Positions 19,431 to 30,129 are shown, counted from the first letter of the stretch. The stretch: DNA of 64,000 bases from Pelagomonas calceolata (GCA_918797485.1 CAKKNE010000001.1:1426001-1490000), one strand, 5' to 3'. Translations and numbers: made by a program. Notes: generated by a model from the letters alone, not told the origin.

Positions 19431-20667
19431 TCACCCTAACTTTGTCAGGTCCGGGTTCGAGATCTTGCGCACCATCTTCGAGTCGTTCGCCACGCCGCGC
19501 AGCGTCTCGAGCTTCGGCAGCTGGAAGCCGAAGTCGTCGCCCAGCTGCTTCTGGACGAGGTCGCACCAGAACGTGTGCGTCTCGTGGATGACCTTGTGGG
19601 CGTACTTGGCGCCCATGCACTTCTCGTCTAAGGCGAATTTGTTCGGCGGCTTGCCGTCGGGGATCTTGTAGGTGCGGAACCACTCCCTTATGAGCGAGAC
19701 GGTGCCCGGGATGAGGCGCTCGACGTCGTTAATATCGTTGAGTTCCGGCGCCCAGCGGTCTTCCGCGTCAATGGCCACGACCTTCCAATCCGTCTCATCA
19801 TCATCAATCATTGCCAAGACACCCAATACTTTGACCGGCCGGATCTCGCCCGTCTGGACCTGGCGCAGGCCGATCTCGCCTGCGAGGTGTGCGCCATCGA
19901 CGCGACGATTCCGCCGTTCTCTCTCGCGGCGGCGACGCCGTCGACGCGATGGCGCTTCCATGAGCCGGACGCAGACACGCACAAACATCCAACGGGTCGT
20001 TGTCGCCCGGGTAGCCCGTGTCTGGCGAGACGTGGCGCGGGTCCTCCCACGTCCGCGGGAAGCAGCCGTAGTTGAAGAAGATGTCTCCTTTTTTAAATTC
20101 GCGCAAGACGCCCTTCTTCTCGTCTTGCTTAATCGGCGTCGCGCCTTCCGTCGTCGCCACTTCGAACTTTTTTCTAGTACACTTGGGAATTTCGCATATA
20201 AAGTTAAACCTGTGCGGAAATCATCAAACGTTCGGGTGAGACGCCTCGTGCGAGGACGCCAAGAACTCTCGCGCTGCGTCGAGGCGGCCAGAATAGTAAA
20301 TAATACCTCCAGGCCGGCCTGACGCACTGGTTGATTTCCGCACCGAGTTAAACAGGCCGCCCTCGGCCACGAGGGGCACGTCGTGCCACAGACTTAACTC
20401 CGCAACCGTCATGTCCTCCTCGCCCTTGGCGAGGACGTGGACGCGGTAGTCCTTCGTGCCGGCCTGGCCGCGCTCCATGATCAGGGATTCGATCTTGCGC
20501 GAGCGCGCCTGCTGCTTGAGTTTTTTTTCTAATTGCTTGTCCTTCGGCGCTTGCTTCGGCTCCTGCGTCGTCTTCCACAGCACGTAGGCGCTTGTCGCCG
20601 CGGCGCCCAGGGAGAGGCCTAGCGCCAGGGCGTCGCTACGGGCGCTGCCGGCGGATGCTGGCGCCAT
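19431..20667 (-). CDS. Family I inorganic pyrophosphatase, organelle-type N-terminus, three exons
   Basis: Exons are 20354-20667, 19983-20209 and 19431-19879 (329 aa). It hydrolyses pyrophosphate to phosphate with Mg ions. Family blocks: FICEIPKCTRKKFEVAT, PIKQD, NYGCFPRTWEDP, the catalytic GDNDPLDVCEIG (about 170-180), PVKVLGVLAMIDDDETDWKV and the AHKVIHETHTFW region. Residues about 10-30 form a hydrophobic segment and a Lys-rich helix follows, unlike bacterial enzymes; this suggests plastid, mitochondrial or membrane location. Both introns are introner-like, and removing both is needed to recover the conserved blocks, which strongly supports the model. Confidence 0.93.
19880..19982 (-). mobile_element. 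Introner-like intron 2 of pyrophosphatase
   Basis: 103 bp, donor GTGCGTGTC, acceptor ACCTCGCAG, phase 1, between D-V-T and GC-E-I-G so that DVCEIG is restored. It lacks the CTGTGTGG ends, but its body is an inverted repeat built on gcgccatcgacgcgacg and tcgacgcgatggcgc. No clear target duplication remains. Confidence 0.75.
20210..20345 (-). mobile_element. Introner element (type A), pyrophosphatase intron 20210-20353
   Basis: 136 bp with ends CTGTGCGGAAATCA and TGATTTCCGCACCG, and exact 8-bp duplication agttaaac at 20202-20209 and 20346-20353. Sense donor GTTTAACT, acceptor CGCACAG, phase 2. The join gives GGLFNFICEIP, a conserved pyrophosphatase block. The interior differs from the elements at 877 and 11789. 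Confidence 0.92.
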
Positions 20668-20871
20668 CGCTGCGGATCAATGTGCTCACAGCAGCGTAGT
20701 TGCAAAAAATAAAGTCTCGGCAACCGCAAGGCCTGCCGTTATGCACCGACGACCTTGAGCCGTTGCCGCCGACGATTCAGCCAGTCCACATCATATCTCT
20801 AGAGTCCGATTCCGCTAGGTTCGGACGCCTGGGTCGGACGCCTGGGTTAAGTGTTATAAACTTAAATTTAT

Positions 20872-22152
20872 TCATACGGACCCTGCAGGACAAGGCCGGC
20901 ACTTCACCCGCCGAGGAGGAGGCGGCGGCGGCGGCGCCAGAGATGACGCGAACGACGGCACGGCCGCGTCGGCGATGCGGTACTCGTCTGACGCGTGGCG
21001 CGGCCGCAGATCGAACAGGGGCCAGTCCTGGACGGCGACGACCTCGCCGGCCAGGCATAGTGTACCGGCCGCGACGCACGCGAGGCGCGGCCACGCGGTG
21101 GGGGTCACGTCTTTGAGGAGAGCAAAGCCGAGCGCCACGAGGTTCGCACACCAAACTAAACCAGCGCCGGCCGTCACGATGGAATCACTCGGTAATCTTC
21201 TAGAAGCGAGCTCGTAGACGGCCCCTACCGGTGCTGTTGCTGTGATGCTACACGCGAAGGCCGCCCACGCGGAGAACGACAGAGGCAGCGCGGCGAGTAA
21301 AGCACCTATTGCGGCTAGAACAGCGCAAGCGCCGATGGCCAGGCGCTCCCGATCTAAAAACGCGACGCCGCCAGCAAGGAGCTGCAGCGCGGCGGCGCAC
21401 GCCGTGGTGGGCGCTCTTCCTAAAGCGCCACCACGACCGGAAGCGCCGCCGCTCACGAGGGCAAAACCCAGACTCAGCAGCAGGTACGTGCGCTGCACGG
21501 CGAGCGGCAGGAAGCCCCGCGGCGCATTTAAGGAGGGCGACGGCGGCGGCACCACCAAAGGTTCGGCGAAGGCCTCGTCGTCGGCGAGTGGCGGCGGCGG
21601 CGGCGGCTTGCGCAGCGACGGCAGGGCAAGGATGAGCATTGCTACGGTTGATAGCGCTACGGTCACGTACCATGCCACAGCAACGGCGGCTTCGATAACA
21701 GTGCCGAGCGACCTCATTGCTAACAAGAGGGCGACGAGCGCCGTGCGCCACAAATCGAGGTGGGGCGTGTAGAGGCGCCACGCGTCGGGCAGGACGTCTC
21801 TAGCTAGTGACGACGGCAGCGCTAATAGTACGACGCCGGCGAGCGCGTTGAGTGCCGAGGCCGCCGTGGCCACGTCTGGCCATGGAATGGCGACGGCGTC
21901 CGGCACGACGGACAGACCAACCAACAAAGCACACAAAGCCAGCGTCCGCGTTCGGCCGAGCTTCCTATATAAACGCGGCACAAATGGCGCGCAGACCACA
22001 GCGACGGCCGGCGACGCTATAATAGGAGACACGGCCCCAAACACGACCGGGAGCGTCTCGTCATCAAATGATAAAGCAGCCGATAGAGCGCTCACGAACG
22101 CATACGCCACGACCGACACCACCGCACCAACATCAAAGGAAGGCCGCTCCAT
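20872..22152 (-). CDS. MFS-like multi-pass membrane transporter
   Basis: Single exon, 426 aa with about 11-12 hydrophobic segments arranged as two halves joined by a Pro-rich loop (about 190-215, PPPPPPLADDEAF). The loop after segment 2 (RLYRKLGRTRTLALC) resembles the MFS motif G-x-x-x-D-R-x-G-R-R. The C-terminus is basic and Pro-rich. Substrate unknown. The small coiled-coil gene upstream on the same strand ends two bases before this start codon. Confidence 0.7.
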   Translation of the reverse strand: MERPSFDVGAVVSVVAYAFVSALSAALSFDDETLPVVFGAVSPIIASPAVAVVCAPFVPRLYRKLGRTRTLALCALLVGLSVVPDAVAIPWPDVATAASALNALAGVVLLALPSSLARDVLPDAWRLYTPHLDLWRTALVALLLAMRSLGTVIEAAVAVAWYVTVALSTVAMLILALPSLRKPPPPPPLADDEAFAEPLVVPPPSPSLNAPRGFLPLAVQRTYLLLSLGFALVSGGASGRGGALGRAPTTACAAALQLLAGGVAFLDRERLAIGACAVLAAIGALLAALPLSFSAWAAFACSITATAPVGAVYELASRRLPSDSIVTAGAGLVWCANLVALGFALLKDVTPTAWPRLACVAAGTLCLAGEVVAVQDWPLFDLRPRHASDEYRIADAAVPSFASSLAPPPPPPPRRVKCRPCPAGSV

Positions 22153-22154
22153 GT

Positions 22155-22370
22155 TTACGTGGACCAGGCGGCCTGCCGGGCCAAATCAGCAAACACGCTA
22201 ACAACAGGCTGGCTGTCCTTCTGGTTCCGCGCCTCGAGGTTCAGAACTTTTTCCTCCATGCGTTCGATGCGGTCCGTGAGCTCGCCGTCCTGCGCTTCTA
22301 GCGCTTTTAGTAGATCTTTAAACGCCTCGTTCTTCTCCTGCTTGGCCTTGTCGTACTTGCTCGGGGGCAT
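22155..22370 (-). CDS. Small coiled-coil protein
   Basis: 71 aa starting MPPSKYDKAKQEKNEAF. Heptad-like spacing (LLKALEAQDGELTDRIERM) predicts one coiled coil. An in-frame ATG at 22526 would add 52 residues without recognisable features. Its stop codon lies two bases from the MFS-like start on the same strand, so the two may share a transcript or overlap promoter and terminator. Function unknown. Confidence 0.55.
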   Translation of the reverse strand: MPPSKYDKAKQEKNEAFKDLLKALEAQDGELTDRIERMEEKVLNLEARNQKDSQPVVSVFADLARQAAWST

Positions 22371-22823
22371 TTGTGCTGGTGGGGGTGAACTCAGCACAAC
22401 TTGTTTGGGGGCGTGCGATGGTCCTGGCTCAGCGGCGACCGCTTGGCGCAGCGACAAATGAACTTTTAGATGAGTGCACGCCGCCGAATGCGCGTTAGCG
22501 GGCTTGTTAACGCGGCAAATCGACACGCCTGAAAACCAAGCTAGCGTGCGCTACACACTAGAGGTAAAAAGCTCGACGCGTCCGAAGCAATATCAGCCCT
22601 ACGGATGGCTCGAGAGCGGCTTCTGGAGCATTTCTTTGGACGGGCTCGTGTGGGCTTGGGCAGTATGAGATTTTGGATGCTGTGCTGCCACCCGCCGTCC
22701 GGGCTGCCCGCCGCACGACTGCTGTGGGGGACCGTCAGGGGTAGCGCAGGCGGAAGGCAAGCAGCAGCCCCAGCGGCGGACCCATACATAACACCCTCAC
22801 AACAAGGACACCAGAGCACCAAT
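22371..22823. other. Divergent promoter region of two coiled-coil genes
   Basis: 453 bp between opposite start codons. An in-frame upstream ATG for the plus-strand gene exists at 22605 but its extension is unlike the rest. No repeat seen. Confidence 0.45.
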
Positions 22824-24737
22824 ATGCCGCTCCTCAGCCCCTCGGCCAAGAAGAAGCAGCAGAAGATCGGCGGCGTCCCCCTGGACCTGGCGAGAGCCGT
22901 GCTCGGCGCCGTTTTCGATACATTAGATGAAACGCGCACGGGCAGCCTCGAGGTCGCGGAGCTGCAGCGCGTCGGTTTTAAGACCGCCACGATGGTCGGC
23001 AGCCCCTCGGACGCCCAGGTGGACCGCGAGGCGTTTGTGAGGACGATCGTGTCGCTGTTAGGTCGCAAGAACGCCGACGACTCGGCGAAACTGCTGCCCG
23101 AGGCCGTGGCGTTGTGTGGACGGGTGTTCCGGTTGCGAGCGGCCGCGGCGGCGCGCGACGCCGCCGATTTAGCGCGGGCCGAGGCCGAAGAAAAAGCTGA
23201 CGTCGCGCGGTACGCGGCACGGACGCGGGCCGAGCGCGCGACGACGGACGGGCGACGGGCCGAGGCGGCCGCCGCGGAGGGGCGTCGGATCGCTGATGGG
23301 TTGCGGGGGCGCCTGGAAGCCGCCGAGGACGAATTAGGGAGGGTGCGCGCTGCGTTGAGGGACGCGACGGCCGACGCGGAGGCCACCGCGGCGAAGATGG
23401 AGCGTTTGCAGGAGGCCCTCGCGAAGGCCGACAATGGTCGCGTCGCGGACCTCGAGCAGGCCTTGGCTGCGGCGAACGAACGCGTCCGTGAAACGCCGAC
23501 GGACGATGCTGGGCTCCGCGACCAGCTCATAGAAGCGCGGGAGAATGTCAAGGCCGTCCTCGCGCGGGCCGACAACGCCGAGAAGCGCGCGTCTGCGGCC
23601 AGCGAATCAATAGCGGCGGCAACAAAACGCGCCGAGGCCGCCGAGGCCTTGGTCGAGGCGGCTCAGCGGCGCGAGGTCGAGGCCGTGACGGACGCGACCA
23701 ACCGAGTCGAGAGCGCCGAGATCGCGCGCGACGCGGCACAGCGGCGCGCCGCCGCGGCCGAGGCCGCGATCTCGTCCTCGGCCGACGCCGTCACGGCGGC
23801 GACGCGCCGCGCCGACAACGCCGAAAAACGCGCTTCGAAGGCGGAGGAAGCCATGACCGCCGCCGTCCAGCGCGCCCAGACCGCCGGCGACGCCGTCGCG
23901 GCGGCCGGCGACGCGGCGGCGCTCCTCGCGCAGGCCGAATCCAGAATTTCCGAGGAAAGGCGACGCGCTGCCGCCGCCGAGGCGACGCGGGACGAGGAAC
24001 AGCGCCGCGCCGTCGCCGCCGAGGCAAAACGGGACGAGGAGCGCCGCCGGGCAGACGCCGCCGAGACAAAACAGACCGAGGCGTCCCGGCGCGCCGCGCG
24101 CGCCGAGAAGGCCCTGGCGACCGCGGTCGACCGCGAAAAAGCAGCGGAGGCGAAAACGAATGAAGTAATACGGCGCGCGAAGACCGCGGAGACGGCCGCG
24201 GGCATGGCGGAGGCGGCCGTCCAGGCGGCGGTGCGCAAGGCCGAGCGTGCCGAGGCCGAGCTCGCGCGTGCGGCCCCCGCGGAGCTGGACACCCTCCGCG
24301 AGGACCTCGCGCGCGCGAAGTCCGCAAGGGACCAGGCCGAGGCGCGCCTCGCCAAGGGCGGCTCGGGCGCCGCGGACCACTTTCGGGCCGCTTTATCCGG
24401 TCTACTCGCCGGGCTTTCATTGGACGATAAAAATTCAGATGAAGGCGCCCTCGACGTCGCCGAGCTCCTAGACGCGGGCGCCGAGCCCGACGTCGTCGCG
24501 GCCATTGACACGGAGGGGCGTGGCCGCATCGCACCTGCGGTTTTAGTGGATATTTTGGCGCAGTCTTCCACCTACCAGTCCGCGGAGCAGTCCGCAAGTA
24601 TGCTACGGGAGTGGGCCCAGATTGCGGTAGCCGTCCTCGACGACCGGCACCGCGCGCGGCGGAATCGGGAAAACGACGCGGGGTCGGGCTACAACGTCGG
24701 CGCGATGTTCTGCGGGCTGGACTTCTCGGGGGAGTAA
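22824..24737 (+). CDS. Long Ala/Arg/Glu coiled-coil protein with EF-hand-like ends
   Basis: Single exon, 637 aa. Residues about 20-55 (LGAVFDTLDETRTGSLEVAELQRVGF) and 530-590 (LDVAELL...IDTEGRGRIAPAVLVDIL) look like degenerate EF-hand pairs. Between them is about 400 residues of uninterrupted coiled coil with an A-x-x-R/K-A rhythm (AAEAKRDEERRRADAAE and variants) arising from internal repetition. Likely structural or cytoskeletal. Convergent with the scaffold gene at 24833, which ends 95 bp away. Confidence 0.75.
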   Translation: MPLLSPSAKKKQQKIGGVPLDLARAVLGAVFDTLDETRTGSLEVAELQRVGFKTATMVGSPSDAQVDREAFVRTIVSLLGRKNADDSAKLLPEAVALCGRVFRLRAAAAARDAADLARAEAEEKADVARYAARTRAERATTDGRRAEAAAAEGRRIADGLRGRLEAAEDELGRVRAALRDATADAEATAAKMERLQEALAKADNGRVADLEQALAAANERVRETPTDDAGLRDQLIEARENVKAVLARADNAEKRASAASESIAAATKRAEAAEALVEAAQRREVEAVTDATNRVESAEIARDAAQRRAAAAEAAISSSADAVTAATRRADNAEKRASKAEEAMTAAVQRAQTAGDAVAAAGDAAALLAQAESRISEERRRAAAAEATRDEEQRRAVAAEAKRDEERRRADAAETKQTEASRRAARAEKALATAVDREKAAEAKTNEVIRRAKTAETAAGMAEAAVQAAVRKAERAEAELARAAPAELDTLREDLARAKSARDQAEARLAKGGSGAADHFRAALSGLLAGLSLDDKNSDEGALDVAELLDAGAEPDVVAAIDTEGRGRIAPAVLVDILAQSSTYQSAEQSASMLREWAQIAVAVLDDRHRARRNRENDAGSGYNVGAMFCGLDFSGE

Positions 24738-24763
24738 TAATAGTTGTCGACCACCGTCAGCCG

Positions 24764-24799
24764 CCACGCCATCGACGCGGCGTCTGCTCGATGGCGTGG
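24764..24799. repeat. Solo introner-core hairpin between convergent genes
   Basis: 12-bp perfect arms ccacgccatcga (24764-24775) and tcgatggcgtgg (24788-24799) around a 12-bp loop. The same hairpin sits inside the introners at 877 and 11789, but here there are no splice signals or TIRs and it lies in the 3' flanks of both genes. Confidence 0.75.
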
Positions 24800-24832
24800 A
24801 GGGGGAAAGGAATGACAAAAGGATTCACAATG

Positions 24833-27800
24833 CTACTTCTTATACTCGAGGTTGTCCACGACCGCCAGACCTTTGCTATTCCTCTCGACCTTCTCCTCGG
24901 ACGGCGCGAAGACCGTATCCTTGTCGTGGAACGCCGCTTCTCTTTCACGTTTATTAAGTAAAAGCATCTTCCGGTACATCTTGCGCTTCTGCAACCTACG
25001 ATCGCGCTGCTCCCTCCAGTAGCCGTAGGGGTTCGCGAGCAGCTTCCCGTATTTCCCCATGAAGCCCAGCTTCGACTGGTCCTCCATGAGCAACCGTCTT
25101 AATTCTTCAAGCTCCTCCTGGTCCTTGGTCTTGGCTTTGGACAGGTTGTACATAGTGGTGTCCTTTTCGTACTGGAGCCGCTCGACCTCGACCTGCGCGG
25201 CGCGTCGCGGTTCGGTCGACGCGCGTCGGGTCCACCAGATGTGATTTCGAGTGCATTCGGACGCCGCGAGCGCACCTGGAGCTCCCCCACTTTCTTCGCA
25301 TGCGTCTCGGCCGCCAGCTGGAACTTCAGGAAGTTGTGGTGCTCCCTTAATTCGTCCTCCAACATAAACTCCTCGGGCTTGTCGTAGCGCGTCTCGCCCG
25401 TACTCACGTTGTAGTAGTACGTCTGCTCGCCGGCCACGCGGCCGACCATCTTCTGCCAGCCCTGTTTTGCTTCGAGGTAGGGTATCGTCGGGTGTTCCTT
25501 GAGCTGGCCGTGGCTATGCGTCTCGGCGAAGCACTTGTCGCAATATTCGTCCCGGCAGACCTTGCACACCACTGACGCCTTGGCCTTGCCGCACACGAGA
25601 CAATGCTTCTCGCCTGATTTCAGCTCCTCTTTATCTTGGTCCGCGCCCCGCCAATTATGTTCATTAACAGCGTCTTCGTCGTGGGCCTGCGTGGATCGAT
25701 ACCGTCAGAGCTCGCTCACGCGACGCGCAGGCTCTCGTGTGATCATGACGACGCCATCGTGGCGTCGCGAGGACGCCATCGACGCGAGTTCAAGTTGAGA
25801 AATGGAAGGAAACCACGCTGAGTCACTGACCTTCTCGAAGCACTCGTTGCAGTAAAACAACCCATCTACTCCAGCATCGGGACACGAGAAACAGACCTTC
25901 TTCGCCTCCAATCTCATACAAACCATGCAGGGCGGGAACCAGGCGCTTTCTAGGGTATCTTGGTTGAAGTAGTAGACGTTCCCTTTCGCGTCGGTCTGCT
26001 TGATCCAGACCTGCGCGGCGCATCGCGGTCGTTCGACGGTCGACGCGCGTCGTGTCCATCAGAGAAGGCGATGGGTGGTCTCTGGTCCGAATTTGAGCCG
26101 CTTCGGGCATCGCGGTCGCTCGACGCGGTCCGAACGGCCTCGAACTCGAAAACGAGACCACTCTCATGGAAGTGAGATGGAGGCGAGTACGGGACGCCGC
26201 AACCAAACCTCCTCGGCCGGCGGGTACCAGCCCTCCGGCTTCTCGTAGCTCGACTCGCCCGTGACCCAGTTGTAGTAGTAGTTCGTGCCCTCCTCGTCGG
26301 CGCCCATCTTCCAGCTACTCAGCTCGACCTGTTTTAACGCTTGTTCGGCGAGCTCCTGGGCCTTCTCCGCGTCTCGCCGCTCGTGTCTAGCCGCCTCGAC
26401 TCTGCGTCTTTGTTCTCTCTCGGCGTCTAACCTCTGGGCGGCGGCCTGGAACCGTAGCTCGAGCAATCTGTTAAATAGATAACATTGCACACATCGTTGT
26501 ATTTGAAAGGCCGCGTCTTCCTGCAGTTCTAGTTCTTCGCGTCGCGCGTCCCGGTCCCTGAGAGCTAGGACTCGAGCCCGCTCGGCGCATCTCTCCAGAT
26601 AAGCCAACCAGTTCCGCTGGATGCACTCCGCACTCTCTAAGCGTTCTCGTAACGTCTCCTCCAAGTCAAGTCTCTCGCGCTGCGCGTCGAAGCGTCTACA
26701 CAGATATTTCCAGTCGAGCCAGCGTCGGATCGCTCGTCGGAACACGAGAGCCGCGTCGTCGCGACGCACCTGCTCGACGACCTCCGCACACATTCGTTCG
26801 TTGTTCTCCACGCGTCGCCTCGCAATTATTCTCAGGGGCTGGTTGTACCGCCACTTCATCGCGAACCAGTGCTTCGCGACGAGCCGCGACATGCGATCGC
26901 GCTTCGCATGGCGTTTCTTCACATTCCTCCGTTGAATGTAGGCTACGAGTCGCAAATACGTGTGTTTCCGGTCCCAGTGCCTCCGATAGTTCTTGGAGAT
27001 CAATGCCACGGCATCATTACGACGTTGTCTTCGTTTCTCAACCTCCCGCAAAGCTCTCGAACCGTCTATTCTTCTTTGAATATACCTCTGTGATCTACGT
27101 CTCTCGAGCGCCCTCCTCAGTAGACACACGGCGGCACTCGTAGCCACAGTCTGCGCTTTACTACGATGCTCAAGATCGTTCGCGTCGAACCTTAGAGCTA
27201 ACACGCGTCGTTGCAGCGTCCGATGCCAGAAGTGCGTGATGACATCGGCCGCCGAAGTCCGTCGGACAAACGCGTCGTGCTCGTCTCTAACGTACTGGAC
27301 TCGTAAACGCGAAAGCCACATGTACAGTGCCACTTGAATCTTCAATGCTGTTCTATTGTGCCAATCTAATCTACGACGCATGCGGTCGCGCCAGATGCGC
27401 TGCTCGTACCTCGCTGCAGCATCCCTCGTTACCGACTTGGCCTTGTGCTCGTCGCTCAGCAGCATAAACAGGTAGTTCTTCGCTAGGAGAGCGACGGCGT
27501 CCGCCGAGGCCGACTCGGCCCATTTCCAGTCTCGATACAGGAGCACTTTACGGTACGTCTTGATAAGAACCGCAGCCGCGATCATTTCAGCAAGTAGCTC
27601 GCACTTGTCGTAGAATAGAGCTAGGTAAGCTTCTCTAGCTTTCCTTTTGAGCACGAGAATCTGGCGCATGTTCCAGGTCCGCACGCGCTTCTGGAGCATG
27701 ACGGCGCAAATTTCCGGAGCCTGGTGCGTCGCCGCCGTGAGGACGGGGCCGCGCTCCTCATTCCTCGTTAACCGAAATATGTATTGGGAAGCCGGCTCCA

Positions 27801-29643
27801 ATCCCACAATGGTAGTTGTTCCGCCGAAGAAGGGTAGAATAGTCGCGTCAATTGTATGTGTTATACTTCCGACCTTGTTGTACTCTAGCTTGACATCTTG
27901 ACCACCGTCTACCTTGATAGTGATGGACGTGTCGGAATGGTCCACAAACACCGGCTTTGTTAATGGAGGCGGCGGCGGGGGCGAGTACTCCGCTCTTAAA
28001 CGCCTCATCTCTTCCTCGTGAGCTAACATAGCTTCTAACCTTCTCAATTCCTCGAGCTCGGCCTGCTCGGCGGCCGCGGCTAGATCCCCTCCAGCTAATG
28101 CTGCTTCGTCGAACCCGTCACCGGCCGCTGCTGCTCTAGCCGCGTCTTTCCGCACGAGGCGCATCCGGTCGAGCTCCCTTGATTTGGCCTCGCGCAGCTC
28201 CAGAGCTCTCCTGCGCCGCTCCGCAATTTGGGCATGTAATTCATCAATCTTCGACTGGCGCTCGGCGATTTCCTCGTGGGTCAACGCACCTTTCTTGGAC
28301 ATGAGTTTTTTCTCGCGCCACCTTACTAGGTTGGCCGACATCCTATTGCTTCGCGATTTGTCCGCCTTGAGGAAGTGCATGAACTTGCCCAATGTGAGGC
28401 CGGCGGCGGCCTCGCGATCTAGTTGTTTTTGTCTGATTCTTCGCGCTAGTTCGATGCGAGCTAATCGTAGCCGCACGCGATGCTGTATCACACACGCGTT
28501 CGTATATGAGCGATCAGCTAGAGTCCTTGACCGGACAAGTCGCGCCGCTCGGAACTGCTGTCTTTGAAATGTAGCAATAGTCAGCAAGGCACAAGCATCG
28601 GCGTGCTCTCGCCGTCTTTTAAGCTTGAAGAGCAATCTCCGACCGGCCCACCGCGCTAGCGTCTGACGAACAAACTTCTGCAATACTCTAGCAGCCGCGT
28701 TCCGTAGCCTCCGTCGCTCGGCCCTTCTCAACAAAATCATGTGTCTATGCCAAATTCTAATACGTCTTTGGCAAGCTAAGTCGCACGACATCTCCAGCAC
28801 CCGATACCACCGATTGATCGCATCATGCCGCGCCTTCACGATCACTTTGGCCACGAACTCCTGGCTCCGCAAGAACTTGACGCCATGACACCAGCGGTCC
28901 CAGATGAGCCGGTAATTATATAGCCTTTCTCTTCTATATATTGATAGAGCATAGGACAAACGTCGTCTGAGTACTTCCTTGTGCTGGCCCGTCTCGATCA
29001 GAAAGCTAATAGGTAGCGAGTCCCTCACATGTTCTATCGACGTCAACTGGTCGAAATAAGCCCCTCGTGATGCGCCAGCGGCCCAGGCGTCCTTCAGCGC
29101 CAAAGCAGCGTCGACGGTCTGCTTCGGCTTTGAGAATTGAGCGAGTCTATCGCGGGACGGACTCCTTGATCTATCTCCCCGCCGCTTCTTCTTCTTCCGG
29201 CCGCGGTACAAACTGTCCGTCGATGCCTGATTCTCGACGTCGTGCGTCGGCGACGGGATTCGCGGCGGCTGCACTATTTCTTGGTCTGCTGGAGCGCCGT
29301 ACAGACCAGGGGCGCCCTTCACGGCTCGATCCCTCCGAATGGCCGCTAGCTCCGGGGGCTCGTTCGGATCTGCTACGTACAAAGGTTCGAGCCTCCCGGC
29401 GGGCGGCGTCCTCCGTCGCCGCCGATGCTGCTGTCGATGTGGCGTTGAGAGTAGGACTAGTTCTTCCCTCGTCGGGCTGAGAGGTCTTTCGCGAGACGGC
29501 GGCAGCTTCACCCTCCTTAGTCTCCCAACCGGCGACGACGCGTCCCGTAATGGCGACGGCGACCTCGAGCGACTGCGGAGGGAACCCCGCGAGACCACGG
29601 AGTCCTCTCTTGCTATATCCGCGGCCCAGGAGTCCCAGTCCAT
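24833..29643 (-). CDS. IQ / FN3 / WW / B-box scaffold protein, four exons
   Basis: Exons are 26209-29643, 25831-26010, 25276-25686 and 24833-25192 (1,461 aa). A Ser/Arg-rich N-terminus is followed by long Arg-rich IQ-like helices (about 250-420 and 640-1100) that would bind calmodulin-like light chains. An FN3-like domain sits at about 560-635 (PVFVDHSDTSITIKV...GLEPASQYIFRLTRNEERG). Three WW domains follow: about 1108-1137 (NYYYNWVTGESSYEKP), 1146-1172 (WIKQTDAKGNVYYFN) and about 1260 (YYYNVSTGETRYDKP). Two B-box-like zinc modules are interleaved (CMVC...CFSC...CNEC and CLVCGKAKASVVCKVC...C). All three introns lie in the WW/B-box half, in phase 0. Probably flagellar or cytoskeletal; this is inference. 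Confidence 0.85.
25193..25275 (-). mobile_element. Introner-like intron (type C), 83 bp
   Basis: Sense donor GTGCGCTCGCGGCGTCC, acceptor GCGCCGCGCAG, phase 0 (VGELQ|VEVERLQYE). Its body ggacccgacgcgcgtcgaccg matches intron 26011-26208, so the two are copies of one family in one gene. No target duplication seen. Confidence 0.75.
25687..25830 (-). mobile_element. Introner-like intron (type B), 144 bp
   Basis: Sense donor GTCAGTGACTCAGCG, acceptor ATCCACGCAG, phase 0. The segment tttctcaacttgaa followed by gcgtcgatggcgtc recurs in introns 50784-50853 and (in part) 55102-55235, which defines a second family of ends. Confidence 0.75.
26011..26208 (-). mobile_element. Introner-like intron (type C), 198 bp
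   Basis: Sense donor GTTTGGTTGCGGCGTCC, acceptor GCGCCGCGCAG, phase 0. The flanking 8-mers GTTTGGTT and GTCTGGAT match at 6 of 8, compatible with an eroded duplication. The 3' half matches intron 25193-25275. Confidence 0.75.
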
Positions 29644-30129
29644 CCTCGCGGCGCGCGGCGGCGGCGCCCAGGCTGCCCCTCACAGCTTCCTTGGTCTGGC
29701 GGCGGCTGCCCTTCGCTGTTGTTTGGGGCTGGGTCAGCCCGATGGCAAGTCCGGGGCCATGCCGGGCCGGTGCTCCCGCCCGCGACGGCTCCCTGCAGGC
29801 CTTCAAAGGCTTTGCGCTAGCTCTCCCTTGGCTCGCCCCGCACGCTACCAAAGGCTGTCTATGAGTCCGTCCGGCTGCTGACTTCGTGGGCGGAGACGTG
29901 CGCGGCTGGAGATGCGTCGTGTCTGTTTTCTGTCGGGTTTGCAGGCAACAACAAGACAAACTGGCACTGCACGCGAATACGAGCTAAAGCGGAGGCCACG
30001 GCTTGCGCACGTGGTCCTCTTTAGGTGCCGACACTCGGTTAATAAGCTCTGCGGGCAGCCCTTCGATTGGGAGCGGTACAGAACTTGGCAAAAGCAGCGT
30101 TTGGACAGGGCAAGTGCGCACACGCAGCG
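29644..30129. other. Divergent promoter region, scaffold gene and CH-domain gene
   Basis: 486 bp between opposite starts. Long spurious frames run through it on both strands. No repeat or introner core. Confidence 0.45.
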
